From: Candidatus Latescibacterota bacterium
GTDB lineage: Bacteria; Latescibacterota; UBA2968; GCA-2709665
Direction: 5' to 3'
Assembly (NCBI GenBank): GCA_030746455.1
Contig: JASLMQ010000092.1
Location: forward strand, 1 to 13,121
DNA: 13,121 nt
Shown: positions 1 through 6,468 of the stretch, piece by piece
How positions within the stretch are numbered: position 1 is the stretch's first letter
Layout of the letters: each line of letters starts with the position of its first letter
Notes under the pieces: model-generated
Databases searched by the model: none
Told to the model about the DNA's origin: nothing
The model's input: only the letters and a program-made list of their open reading frames with translations
Program-made: the position numbers and the translations under genes

Positions 1-80
1 GATGGTCCGGGAATAGCGGTTTCTCATCTACGTCGCCGGTCTCCCGATGCCCCGAGCGTCGGATGCGGCCCCCTTGCCGC

Positions 81-109
81 TTGACGCCATGGCCTCGGCG
101 GCATATACT
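81..109 (+). promoter_or_regulatory. Sigma70-type promoter for the kelch gene
   Basis: TTGACG at 81-86 and TATACT at 104-109 are separated by exactly 17 bases, so ten of twelve positions match the bacterial housekeeping consensus. Transcription would begin near 116, leaving a leader of about 90 bases before the ATG at 206. This is the clearest promoter match I see in the window. It is a sequence match only, and the sigma preference of this organism is unknown. Confidence 0.6.
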
Positions 110-205
110 AGGCGAGACCAGACTGTAGGGCCCTTCCTCGATATCCATTGCCTATGAATGGAGACCGGAGTCTACCCCTCCTGGCGGTCTACGGGAGCAT
201 AAGCG

Positions 206-1402
206 ATGCAGTCGTTTGAGTGGAGGCTCCTCGCCCCACACAGCCACGCGGATTCGCCCGCGCGTCCCTGTGCGCGGGAGGCCCCGACGGGCATCCTGCC
301 CTACAGGGGTCGCCTGTACATGTTCGGTGGCGGAACACTCAAGTACGGGGCCTCCTCGGCACAGGGAAACAAGGCGACCCTGGGCACGCTCAACGATCTA
401 TGGAGATACGATCCGAAGGACGATCGATGGAAGCTGCTGGAGCCGGACGACGGCCTGGAGGGATTCGATCCGGCCGCTCGCAGACCCTGCACTCGAATCC
501 TTTCGGCCTGGGCCGAAATCGAGGGCCGGTTCTACCTGTTCGGCGGCCTGTCGATCCTCAGCGAGGGATGGAAGTTCACGCTGTTGAACGATCTGTGGCG
601 ATACGATCCCCAAACCCTCGCGTGGGAGCTTCTGGAACCCGACGACGGTGCGCTGTTGGAACACCCGGATTGCGCCGGCGAGGGTCGACCCACCACGATC
701 GGTGGGTTCGGCACGGCCGTCGTGGGCAGCCGGATCTACCTCTTCGGCGGCTGGGGCCACAGGTCGCCCCTGCCACCGACGATAGAGACCGCCGTGCTCA
801 GCCACCAGTTATGGTGCTATGACACGGCGGATGGTACGTGGCGCAAGATCGAGCGGAAATCTCCCTCCTCCGCTTGGCCGCCCAAGCGCTACGTGATGTC
901 GAGCTGCGTGTGGAACGGCACGATCTACATCTGGGGAGGACGGGACACACAGGACCGGGACCCGCAGTTCTACAATGACCTCTGGGCCTTCGACCCGGGC
1001 CACGAGGAGTGGTCCTGCCTGGCAGAGAACGCGCCTGACTCCCCGGACCTGCCTTCTCCCCGCTACGGGATGGGGGCCGCTCGGCTGGGGAACGGCTGGC
1101 ACGTATTCGGTGGATTCGGACAACAGGGCGAGTTCCTCCCCGAAGAGGTCAACGGCCCGCAGCTCAACGACCTCTGGCGATACGATCTTCAGGCCGGTAC
1201 ATGGTCCTGCCTCTACCCGCACGACGGGTCCAAGGTCTACGGGTCGCAGGCGACGCGCCCCGGGGTCCGCAGGGTTCCCGGGATGGTCGCCCTGGATGGG
1301 GAGGTCTACCTCCTGGGTGGTTTGGATCTCGCAAGCGGCCCCAACGACGACGGCCCCGTTGTCGGCTTCAACGACTTCTGGCAAGGCACGGAGGCCCGCT
1401 GA
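206..1402 (+). CDS. Kelch-repeat beta-propeller protein
   Basis: A 398-residue protein of six kelch repeats, each with a hydrophobic strand ending in a Gly-Gly pair (FGG 40-42, FGG 112-114, FGG 180-182, WGG 243-245, FGG 301-303, LGG 370-372). A second signature of the form LNDLWRYDP...W.LL follows in each blade (62-78, 128-143, about 201-213, 257-269, 320-334). The last blade stops after FNDFW (388-392) and lacks the final W-containing strand. The N-terminus (SFEWRLLAP, 3-11) has exactly that missing strand, so the ring probably closes by the usual N/C-terminal 'velcro'. There is no signal peptide or membrane segment, so it is probably cytosolic. The ATG follows GGGAG at 193-197 with 8-base spacing. 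Kelch propellers bind proteins or sugars. No galactose-oxidase metal site or sialic-acid mutarotase assignment can be supported, so the ligand is unknown. Confidence 0.9.
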   Translation: MQSFEWRLLAPHSHADSPARPCAREAPTGILPYRGRLYMFGGGTLKYGASSAQGNKATLGTLNDLWRYDPKDDRWKLLEPDDGLEGFDPAARRPCTRILSAWAEIEGRFYLFGGLSILSEGWKFTLLNDLWRYDPQTLAWELLEPDDGALLEHPDCAGEGRPTTIGGFGTAVVGSRIYLFGGWGHRSPLPPTIETAVLSHQLWCYDTADGTWRKIERKSPSSAWPPKRYVMSSCVWNGTIYIWGGRDTQDRDPQFYNDLWAFDPGHEEWSCLAENAPDSPDLPSPRYGMGAARLGNGWHVFGGFGQQGEFLPEEVNGPQLNDLWRYDLQAGTWSCLYPHDGSKVYGSQATRPGVRRVPGMVALDGEVYLLGGLDLASGPNDDGPVVGFNDFWQGTEAR

Positions 1403-1407
1403 TCCCG

Positions 1408-1423
1408 GGCGGCCACGGCCGCC
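1408..1423 (+). terminator. GC hairpin after the kelch gene
   Basis: A perfect 7-bp inverted repeat (GGCGGCC / GGCCGCC) with a 2-base spacer starts 6 bases after the kelch stop codon. No T-tract follows, so it is not a canonical intrinsic terminator. It may be a weak terminator, a 3'-end stabiliser, or chance in GC-rich DNA. The rest of this 97-bp gap holds nothing else I can name apart from the start region of the next gene. Confidence 0.25.
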
Positions 1424-1499
1424 ACAGGGGTCGATCAACGATCCTTTCAGGCCATTCTGGTATCCTTGATGTGTTCACTTCTTCGTGGGGGTGCCCGCC

Positions 1500-2681
1500 A
1501 TGCTTACAAACGACCGCCTATCCGAGCTCTCCGCTGTCTACCGAGACGGCCTCCTGGACAGCGTCATCCCCTTCTGGCTGGCGAACGCCATCGACCGCGA
1601 GTGCGGGGGCTACCTCAACTGCCTCGACCAGGACGGCACCGCGCTGTCCACGGACAAGCCCATGTGGGCCCACGGTCGGTTCATCTGGATGCTGTCGACC
1701 CTGTACTCCACGGTCGAGGAGCGGCCGGAATGGCTCGAGGCCGCGGAACACGGCGTCCGTTTCCTTCGGGAGCACGCGTTCGACAGCGACGGCCGGATGT
1801 TCTTCAGCACCACGCGCGACGGGAAGCCGCTCCGCAAGCGCAGGTACATCTTCACCGAGACCTTCGGGCTGGTCGCCCTGGCCGCCTACGCCCACGCCTC
1901 AGGTGACCCGCAGGCTGAAGAGGAGGCGCGGCAGCTCTATGAGCTGATCATTCGCCATCTGGCCAAGCCCGATCTCCTGGAACCGAAGGTCTATCCGGAA
2001 ACCCGACAGATGAAGGGACTGGCCGTCCCGATGATCATGACCGTTTCGTCCCAGGTCCTGCGGGACACCGTCGGTCATCCCCTCTGCGACGAGTGGATAG
2101 ACCGTTCGATCGACGAGATCGAGCGCGACTTCCTCAAGCCCGAGTTCGAGGCCGTGCTGGAGGCCGTGGGACCCAGAGGCGAGTTTCTGGACACTCTCGA
2201 GGGACGGATGATCTGCCCCGGTCACTCGATCGAGGCGGCCTGGTTCATTCTGCACGAGGCGAAGCACCGGGGCGGAGACCCGCGTCTCCGCGATCTCGGC
2301 CTCAGGATACTGGACTGGTCCTGGAAGAAGGGCTGGGATCCCGAGTACGGAGGCATCCTCTACTACCGGGATGCGCGGGATCTACCGTGCACGGAGTACT
2401 GGCACGATATGAAGTTCTGGTGGCCCCACAACGAGGCCGTGATCGCCACCTTGCTTGCCTATCAGCTCACCGGAGACCCGAGATACGGTGATTGGCACAC
2501 GATGGTGCACGACTGGACCCACGAGCGCTTTCCCGATTCCGAGCATGGGGAGTGGTTCGGCTACCTGCACCGCGACGGCCGGTTGTCCACCCGGGTGAAG
2601 GGGAATATGTGGAAGGGGCCCTTCCACGTGCCCCGCATGCAGTGGTACTGCTGGCAACTCCTCGAGGAGATGCAACGCTAG
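1500..2681 (+). CDS. AGE-family epimerase/isomerase (N-acylglucosamine 2-epimerase fold)
   Basis: A 393-residue protein, the usual length for the AGE family, whose (alpha/alpha)6 barrels interconvert C2 epimers or aldose/ketose pairs (GlcNAc/ManNAc, glucose/mannose/fructose, cellobiose). Family landmarks are visible: WAHGRFIWMLS (56-66, Arg60), RRYIFTETFGLVAL (114-127), PGHSIEAAWF (240-249, His242 and Glu245), WWPHNEA (307-313, His310 and Glu312) and PFHVPRMQW (374-382, His376). The His pair corresponds to the general acid/base residues of the family. The ATG at 1500 is preferred. In-frame GTG codons at 1485 and 1491 would add only a short MGVPA-type extension and would consume the GGGGGTG stretch that probably serves as ribosome binding site. 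The stop codon lies one base before the start of the MFS transporter gene, so the enzyme probably acts on the imported sugar. The exact substrate cannot be read from sequence. Confidence 0.92.
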   Translation: MLTNDRLSELSAVYRDGLLDSVIPFWLANAIDRECGGYLNCLDQDGTALSTDKPMWAHGRFIWMLSTLYSTVEERPEWLEAAEHGVRFLREHAFDSDGRMFFSTTRDGKPLRKRRYIFTETFGLVALAAYAHASGDPQAEEEARQLYELIIRHLAKPDLLEPKVYPETRQMKGLAVPMIMTVSSQVLRDTVGHPLCDEWIDRSIDEIERDFLKPEFEAVLEAVGPRGEFLDTLEGRMICPGHSIEAAWFILHEAKHRGGDPRLRDLGLRILDWSWKKGWDPEYGGILYYRDARDLPCTEYWHDMKFWWPHNEAVIATLLAYQLTGDPRYGDWHTMVHDWTHERFPDSEHGEWFGYLHRDGRLSTRVKGNMWKGPFHVPRMQWYCWQLLEEMQR

Positions 2682-2682
2682 G

Positions 2683-3870
2683 ATGACAGAGACCCGCGTT
2701 TCAGCACCCACCTGTCCCCTCCCGATCCGTGCCATCACCCTTTCTTACTATGCCTGCTTCGTCGCGCTGGGCCTCACCCTCGCGGCGCTGGGCCCCACGC
2801 TACCGGGGCTTGCCGAGCAAACCGGCTCGAGCCTGAGTGCCATCAGCATCCTCTTCACCGCCCGGTCGCTCGGATATCTGCTGGGATCGTACCGCGGGGG
2901 ACGCCTATTCGACCGCCTGCCCGGCCATCCGGTCGCCGCCGCCGCCGTGCTTTCGATGGCCCTGGCGATGGCGATGGTTCCGCTGATGCCGTATCTCTGG
3001 CTGCTGGTCGCCGTTATGCTGGTCCTGGGTGCGTCCGAGGGCACGATGGACGTCGGTCTGAACACCCTCCTCGTCTGGATCCACCGGGCGAACCTGGGCC
3101 CGTATATGAACGCGCTCCACTTCTTCTTCGGTGTGGGCGCCCTCGTGTCTCCGATCGTGGTGGCCCAGGCCCTGGCCCGAAGCGAGGACATTGCCGCCGC
3201 GTACTGGATTCTTGGAGCCCTCCTGGTTCCTGCGGCGATATGGCTCGCCCGACTGCCCAGTCCCCCGATCGAGAGCGCAGACGCCGGGGCCGAGACCAGA
3301 CACTCGAGGCCCCTGGTGGTCGGCCTGGCCGCCTGCTTCTTCCTGGGCGTCGGCGGCGAGGTGGCCTTCGGCGGCTGGATCTACACCTATGCGATCACCC
3401 TGGACCTTGCCGACGGGACCGGGGCCGCCTACCTCACCTCGGTCTTCTGGGCCTCGTTCACCCTGGGAAGGCTCATCGCCATTCCCCTGTCGGCTAGAAT
3501 CGGTCCCCTGAGGATCCTGGCCTTCAACCTGGCCGGTGGCGCGCTGAGCGTCGCCCTGATCCTCTGCTGGCCAGGTTCCTCGGCGGTACTCTGGCTGGGC
3601 GCGGCGGGTGTCGGGATGTCGATCGCCCCCGTGTTCGCGTCTCTCCTCACGCTCGCCGAGCGGCACATGGCCATCACGGGACGGGTCACGGGCTGGTTCT
3701 TCGTGGGCTCGAGCGCGGGGGCTATGTTCCTGCCCTGGCTGGTCGGTCAGTTCTTCGAAAGCGTGGGCCCGATCGTGACCATGGGCATCATCCTGGTGGA
3801 CCTGATCGTGGCCCTGGCCCTCCTGGCGGCTCTGATCCTCTTCATGCGCAGGCGCGTCCACTCCGCTTGA
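2683..3870 (+). CDS. MFS transporter, MFSD4/NaGLT1-like (probable sugar permease)
   Basis: A 395-residue, highly hydrophobic protein with about 12 membrane segments in two halves, separated by a polar loop at about 192-210 (SPPIESADAGAETRHSRP). Residues 56-83 carry SILFTARSLGYLLGS followed by a motif-A-like GGRLFDRLPGHP (72-83). MNALHFFFGVGAL (142-153) and GGEVAFGGWIYTYA (224-237) resemble the FucP/MFSD4/Na-glucose transporter branch of the major facilitator superfamily. The C-terminus ends in a basic FMRRRVHS, expected in the cytoplasm. Its ATG follows the epimerase stop codon with a single intervening base. The ribosome binding site (GAGGAGA, 2664-2670) lies inside the epimerase gene, so the two are translationally coupled. 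A sugar substrate is inferred from family resemblance and from this coupling. Coupling ion and substrate are unknown. Confidence 0.88.
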   Translation: MTETRVSAPTCPLPIRAITLSYYACFVALGLTLAALGPTLPGLAEQTGSSLSAISILFTARSLGYLLGSYRGGRLFDRLPGHPVAAAAVLSMALAMAMVPLMPYLWLLVAVMLVLGASEGTMDVGLNTLLVWIHRANLGPYMNALHFFFGVGALVSPIVVAQALARSEDIAAAYWILGALLVPAAIWLARLPSPPIESADAGAETRHSRPLVVGLAACFFLGVGGEVAFGGWIYTYAITLDLADGTGAAYLTSVFWASFTLGRLIAIPLSARIGPLRILAFNLAGGALSVALILCWPGSSAVLWLGAAGVGMSIAPVFASLLTLAERHMAITGRVTGWFFVGSSAGAMFLPWLVGQFFESVGPIVTMGIILVDLIVALALLAALILFMRRRVHSA

Positions 3871-3937
3871 TATCCCTCCCCGGATTCCGTACCTTGGGAT
3901 CCCCTGCAACACCCTCACCCGACGAAGGTCAGAACCT

Positions 3938-4115
3938 AACCACCGATGAACACCGATACACACCGATAGAGAGGCACCAATCCTCGAGAGGCTGGGGCAA
4001 CCATGGCTGTGTGGAGGATCCTGCTGAGGCGTACATGACAAGGAAGCCGGTCCGCTTCAACTTCGGCCGGTACCTGCGGCTTCACATCCGATTTCATCTG
4101 TGCTAATCTGTGGTT
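3938..4115. repeat. 178-bp inverted-repeat element with 10-bp units in its arms
   Basis: The left arm (3938-3967) begins AACCACCGAT and contains three tandem 10-base units: ACCGATGAAC at 3942, then similar units at 3952 and 3962. The right arm (4086-4115) ends ATCTGTGGTT. Read in reverse complement it matches the left arm at 21 of 30 positions, with the terminal AACCAC perfect. The core holds a smaller inverted repeat (GAAGCCG 4043-4049 / CGGCTTC 4077-4083) and no credible gene. No target-site duplication is evident. It fills most of the 286-bp gap between the MFS and aminotransferase genes. It could be a MITE-like mobile element or a member of a dispersed intergenic repeat family. A weak promoter-like pair (TTCACA 4081-4086, TAATCT 4104-4109, 17-base spacer) lies over the right arm. 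Confidence 0.6.
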
Positions 4116-4156
4116 CCGCTTTGTTTTCCGAGGTGATCCCAAGGAGTCATATCTCC

Positions 4157-5077
4157 ATGTCCGAGCCGATCGTCTACCTGAACGGGGAGTTCGTCCCCGC
4201 GTCGCAGGCCAAGCTGAACGTCTACGATCTGGGCATCGTCATCGGTGCGACCATGGCCGAGATGACCCGAACGTTCGCCCACCGGCCGTTCCGGCTGGAC
4301 GACCATATCGCCCGCCTCTGCAGATCCTGCAAATACGCCGGCTTCGAGCTACCTCTGTCGCCGGACGAGATGCGAACGAAGACTCTGGAGCTCATCGAAA
4401 CCAACTGCGGGCTTCTCGCACCCGGGGAAGACCTGGGCGTGGTCCACTTCATCACCGCCGGCGAGAACGCGGTCTATGCGGGCAGTGCTGCCGCCAGCGT
4501 GCGCCTCACGCCCACGGTCTGCATCCACTCGTTCCCGTTGCCGTTGCACCTGTGGCAACACCTCTTCACCACCGGCGCGCACGTCGTGACCCCTGCCACG
4601 CGGCACGTGCCGCCGCAGTGCGTGGATCCCAAGACCAAGAACCGATCGCGCATCCACTGGTGGATCGCCGATCAGCAGACCCACGCCGTGGACCCCGATG
4701 CCATCTCGCTCCTGCTCGACCTGGACGGGAACATCACGGAGTGCGGGGGATCCAACTTCGTCATCCTCAACGGCCAGACGGTCTACTCCCCCACCAGCCG
4801 CAACATCCTGCCGGGCGTGAGCCTGGCCACGGTCCGGGATCTCGCGCCGCAGCTGGGCCTCGAATGGGTCGAGAAGGACCTCCAGGTCTACGACGTGGTC
4901 AACGCCGACGAGGCCTGGCTGCCCACGACGCCCTACTGTCTCGCCCCCTGTACGAAGATCAACGGCACACCCGTGGGCGACGGCAAGCCGGGCCCCCTGT
5001 TCGGACAGATGCTCGAGGCCTGGAGCGAGCTCGTAGGCATCGATATCATGAAGCAGATCATGGAGACCAGACCCTGA
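4157..5077 (+). CDS. Class IV PLP-dependent aminotransferase (BCAT/D-amino-acid transaminase/ADC-lyase fold)
   Basis: A 306-residue protein with the fold-type IV layout. The N-terminal VYLNGEFVPASQAKLNVYD (6-24) and FRLDDHIARL (45-54) are followed by the PLP domain. Aligning by spacing with E. coli IlvE, Lys161 (in PKTKNRSR) is the Schiff-base lysine: it lies 34 residues before the conserved Glu195 of ITECGGSNFV (193-202), as in IlvE. ILPGVSLATV (217-226) and the strand around DEAWLPTTPY (251-260) complete the cofactor pocket. The ATG at 4157 has AAGGAG at 4141-4146. An upstream GTG at 4100 is in frame but would begin inside the repeat arm and is rejected. Branched-chain aminotransferase, D-amino-acid transaminase and aminodeoxychorismate lyase cannot be separated from this sequence. 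The following serine dehydratase favours an amino-acid catabolic role. Confidence 0.9.
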   Translation: MSEPIVYLNGEFVPASQAKLNVYDLGIVIGATMAEMTRTFAHRPFRLDDHIARLCRSCKYAGFELPLSPDEMRTKTLELIETNCGLLAPGEDLGVVHFITAGENAVYAGSAAASVRLTPTVCIHSFPLPLHLWQHLFTTGAHVVTPATRHVPPQCVDPKTKNRSRIHWWIADQQTHAVDPDAISLLLDLDGNITECGGSNFVILNGQTVYSPTSRNILPGVSLATVRDLAPQLGLEWVEKDLQVYDVVNADEAWLPTTPYCLAPCTKINGTPVGDGKPGPLFGQMLEAWSELVGIDIMKQIMETRP

Positions 5078-5114
5078 TGGGTGCCGTCTCCCCGGATCGA
5101 CTGGCCAGCCTCCC

Positions 5115-6044
5115 ATGAAGCCCCTGCACACGGTCACCCCGCTCTGGGAATCGGATCCGCTCAGCGAGGCGCTCGGTGCCCGGGTTCGTCTCAAGATGGA
5201 GGCGTTTCAGCCTGTCGGATCGTTCAAGATCCGCGGCATCGGCCACGCCTGCCAGCAGAGCTGCGAGGCCGGGGCGTCCCATCTGGTCTCTTCCTCCGGC
5301 GGCAACGCCGGCTACGCGGCAGCGTACGCAGCCCGTCGCCTGGGCGTCGAAGCCACCATCATCGTGCCCGAAACGACGTCCGAGCGGTCCCGCAAGCTGA
5401 TTCAGGGGGAGGGCGCCCGCGTCATCGAGCACGGTCCATCGTGGGACGAGGCCCACGCCTACGGACTGGATTTCGCAGAGCAGCATGGGGCCGTCTACAT
5501 CCATCCGTTCGATGAGCCGAAGGTCTGGAGTGGCCACGCGGCGCTGGTGGAAGAGGTCGCCGAAACGGGCTGGAAGCCTGACGCCCTCGTGGTCTCCGTC
5601 GGGGGCGCCGGCCTCCTGTGCGGCATCCTCGAGGGCCTTCACCGCGTGGGATGGACCGATGTGCGGATCGTCGCAACCGAGACCCGGGGAGCGGAGTCCT
5701 TCGCGGCATCTGTCGAGGCAGACCGGCTTGTCACCCTGGACCGGATCGCGTCGATCGCCGTCACGCTGGGCGCGCGAACGGTCACGCCGAAGGCCCTGGA
5801 CTGGTCTCGTCGGCATCCAATTGTCCCCTGTGTCGTCTCCGACAGGGAGGCCCTGGAGGCCTGCAGGCGGTTCGCCGGCGACCACCGGGTCCTGGTGGAG
5901 CTCGCCTGCGGCGCGGCACTGGCCGCGGTCTATGGCCGCGCCGAACCGCTATTGGGCCTAGAGGATGTACTCGTCATCGTGTGCGGCGGCGCCGGCGTGA
6001 CTCTCGATCTGATGGACGAGTGGGACGCCCGAACGGCCTCGTAG
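5115..6044 (+). CDS. L-serine/L-threonine dehydratase, SDS/SDSL-like (PLP fold type II)
   Basis: A 309-residue enzyme expected to deaminate serine (or threonine) to pyruvate (or 2-oxobutanoate) and ammonia. GSFKIRGIGH (35-44) holds the PLP lysine Lys38. SSSGGNAGYAAAYAARRLG (59-77) is the substrate/phosphate loop, SVGGAGLLCG (161-170) the glycine loop cradling the PLP phosphate, VELACGAALAAVY (261-273) the cation/dimer region, and CGGAGV (290-295) the residue contacting the PLP ring nitrogen. The middle and C-terminus read much like human SDS/SDSL. There is no C-terminal ACT regulatory domain, so it is the short catabolic type. The glycine loop has GGAG where animal enzymes have GGGG. Gly62 sits where human SDS has Ala65 and SDSL has Gly, a position known to affect activity. 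No good Shine-Dalgarno precedes the ATG, which lies 37 bases after the aminotransferase stop codon, so coupling to that gene is likely. Confidence 0.9.
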   Translation: MKPLHTVTPLWESDPLSEALGARVRLKMEAFQPVGSFKIRGIGHACQQSCEAGASHLVSSSGGNAGYAAAYAARRLGVEATIIVPETTSERSRKLIQGEGARVIEHGPSWDEAHAYGLDFAEQHGAVYIHPFDEPKVWSGHAALVEEVAETGWKPDALVVSVGGAGLLCGILEGLHRVGWTDVRIVATETRGAESFAASVEADRLVTLDRIASIAVTLGARTVTPKALDWSRRHPIVPCVVSDREALEACRRFAGDHRVLVELACGAALAAVYGRAEPLLGLEDVLVIVCGGAGVTLDLMDEWDARTAS

Positions 6045-6086
6045 ATTGAGGCCGGATCGCTGGGCGGCCGCCCGGGGTGTCTCAAG

Positions 6087-6168
6087 GCAGTGAGAAGTGA
6101 GAAGGCAGAAGGAACACCAAACACCGAGCGCTGGGTTTCACTTCTGCCTTCTGCCCTTTGCCGTCTGC
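6087..6168. repeat. Heptamer-array element between the dehydratase and dodecin genes
   Basis: The left arm has four 7-base units from 6087 to 6114 (for example GCAGTGA at 6087, GAAGTGA at 6094). The right arm has about five from 6134 to 6168 (CTTCTGC at 6141 and again at 6148, CGTCTGC at 6162). The arms contain a perfect 12-bp inverted repeat, 6100-6111 against 6141-6152. The core includes the palindrome AGCGCT. The gap also has a 12-bp GC palindrome at 6062-6073. An ORF can be read through this element into dodecin, but its residues reflect the repeat and do not resemble a dodecin N-terminus. Confidence 0.6.
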
Positions 6169-6192
6169 CAACATTCTGTATCCGAATGAACA

Positions 6193-6218
6193 GCCCAGTG
6201 TTCTGGGCCTTGTCAAGG
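6193..6218 (+). promoter_or_regulatory. Leader hairpins ahead of dodecin
   Basis: GCCCAG (6193-6198) and CTGGGC (6203-6208) form a perfect 6-bp stem with loop TGTT. They are followed immediately by CCTT-GTC-AAGG (6208-6218). Both lie just upstream of a very strong Shine-Dalgarno, AAAGGAGGTAA (6227-6237). They could stabilise the leader or terminate upstream transcription, but no T-tract follows. The function is a guess. Confidence 0.25.
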
Positions 6219-6242
6219 CTCTCGCCAAAGGAGGTAATCTTC

Positions 6243-6458
6243 ATGAGTGACCACGTCTACAAAATGATCGAGCTGGTGGGATCCTCGACGACCACGATGG
6301 AGGATGCCGTGCACAATGCGGTCGAGAGGGCCTCGAAGACCCTCCGAAACCTGCGCTGGTTCGAGGTGGTGGAAACACGCGGACACATCGACGATGGCAA
6401 GGTTGCGCACTGGCAGGTCAAGATCAAGATCGGCTTCACGCTCGAGGACGGGTCCTGA
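6243..6458 (+). CDS. Dodecin, flavin-binding/storage protein
   Basis: A 71-residue protein matching the dodecin family along its whole length. It has the opening [11 protein letters not shown] (5-15), the helix [17 protein letters not shown] (21-37), the strand [12 protein letters not shown] (38-49) and the closing [17 protein letters not shown] (53-69). Trp39 corresponds to the tryptophan that stacks on the flavin isoalloxazine, and Gln58 to the residue contacting it. Dodecins assemble as hollow 12-mers that bind FMN or other flavins, and in bacteria also CoA, buffering free cofactor. The ATG at 6243 follows AAAGGAGGTAA with GGAGG 8 bases upstream, the strongest ribosome binding site in the window, consistent with high expression. 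The stop codon is 10 bases before the next gene's start, so the dipeptidase gene is probably co-transcribed. Confidence 0.95.
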   Translation: MSDHVYKMIELVGSSTTTMEDAVHNAVERASKTLRNLRWFEVVETRGHIDDGKVAHWQVKIKIGFTLEDGS

Positions 6459-6468
6459 GAGGAAGCGA

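Noticed and set aside
2905..4041. Long open frame on the minus strand (378 codons) opposite the MFS gene
   Set aside because: It is an antisense shadow of a GC-rich gene. Its residues are rich in Arg, Gly, Gln and His with no domain, and it runs into the intergenic repeat, whereas the + strand frame is a clear 12-helix transporter.
3867..4106. Small ORF (79 codons) after the MFS gene
   Set aside because: It is translated almost entirely from the inverted-repeat element, has low-complexity content, and lacks a ribosome binding site.
6090..6242. N-terminal extension of dodecin by 51 residues
   Set aside because: The extension is encoded by the heptamer element and leader hairpins. Dodecins are about 70 residues, and the ATG at 6243 has an excellent Shine-Dalgarno.
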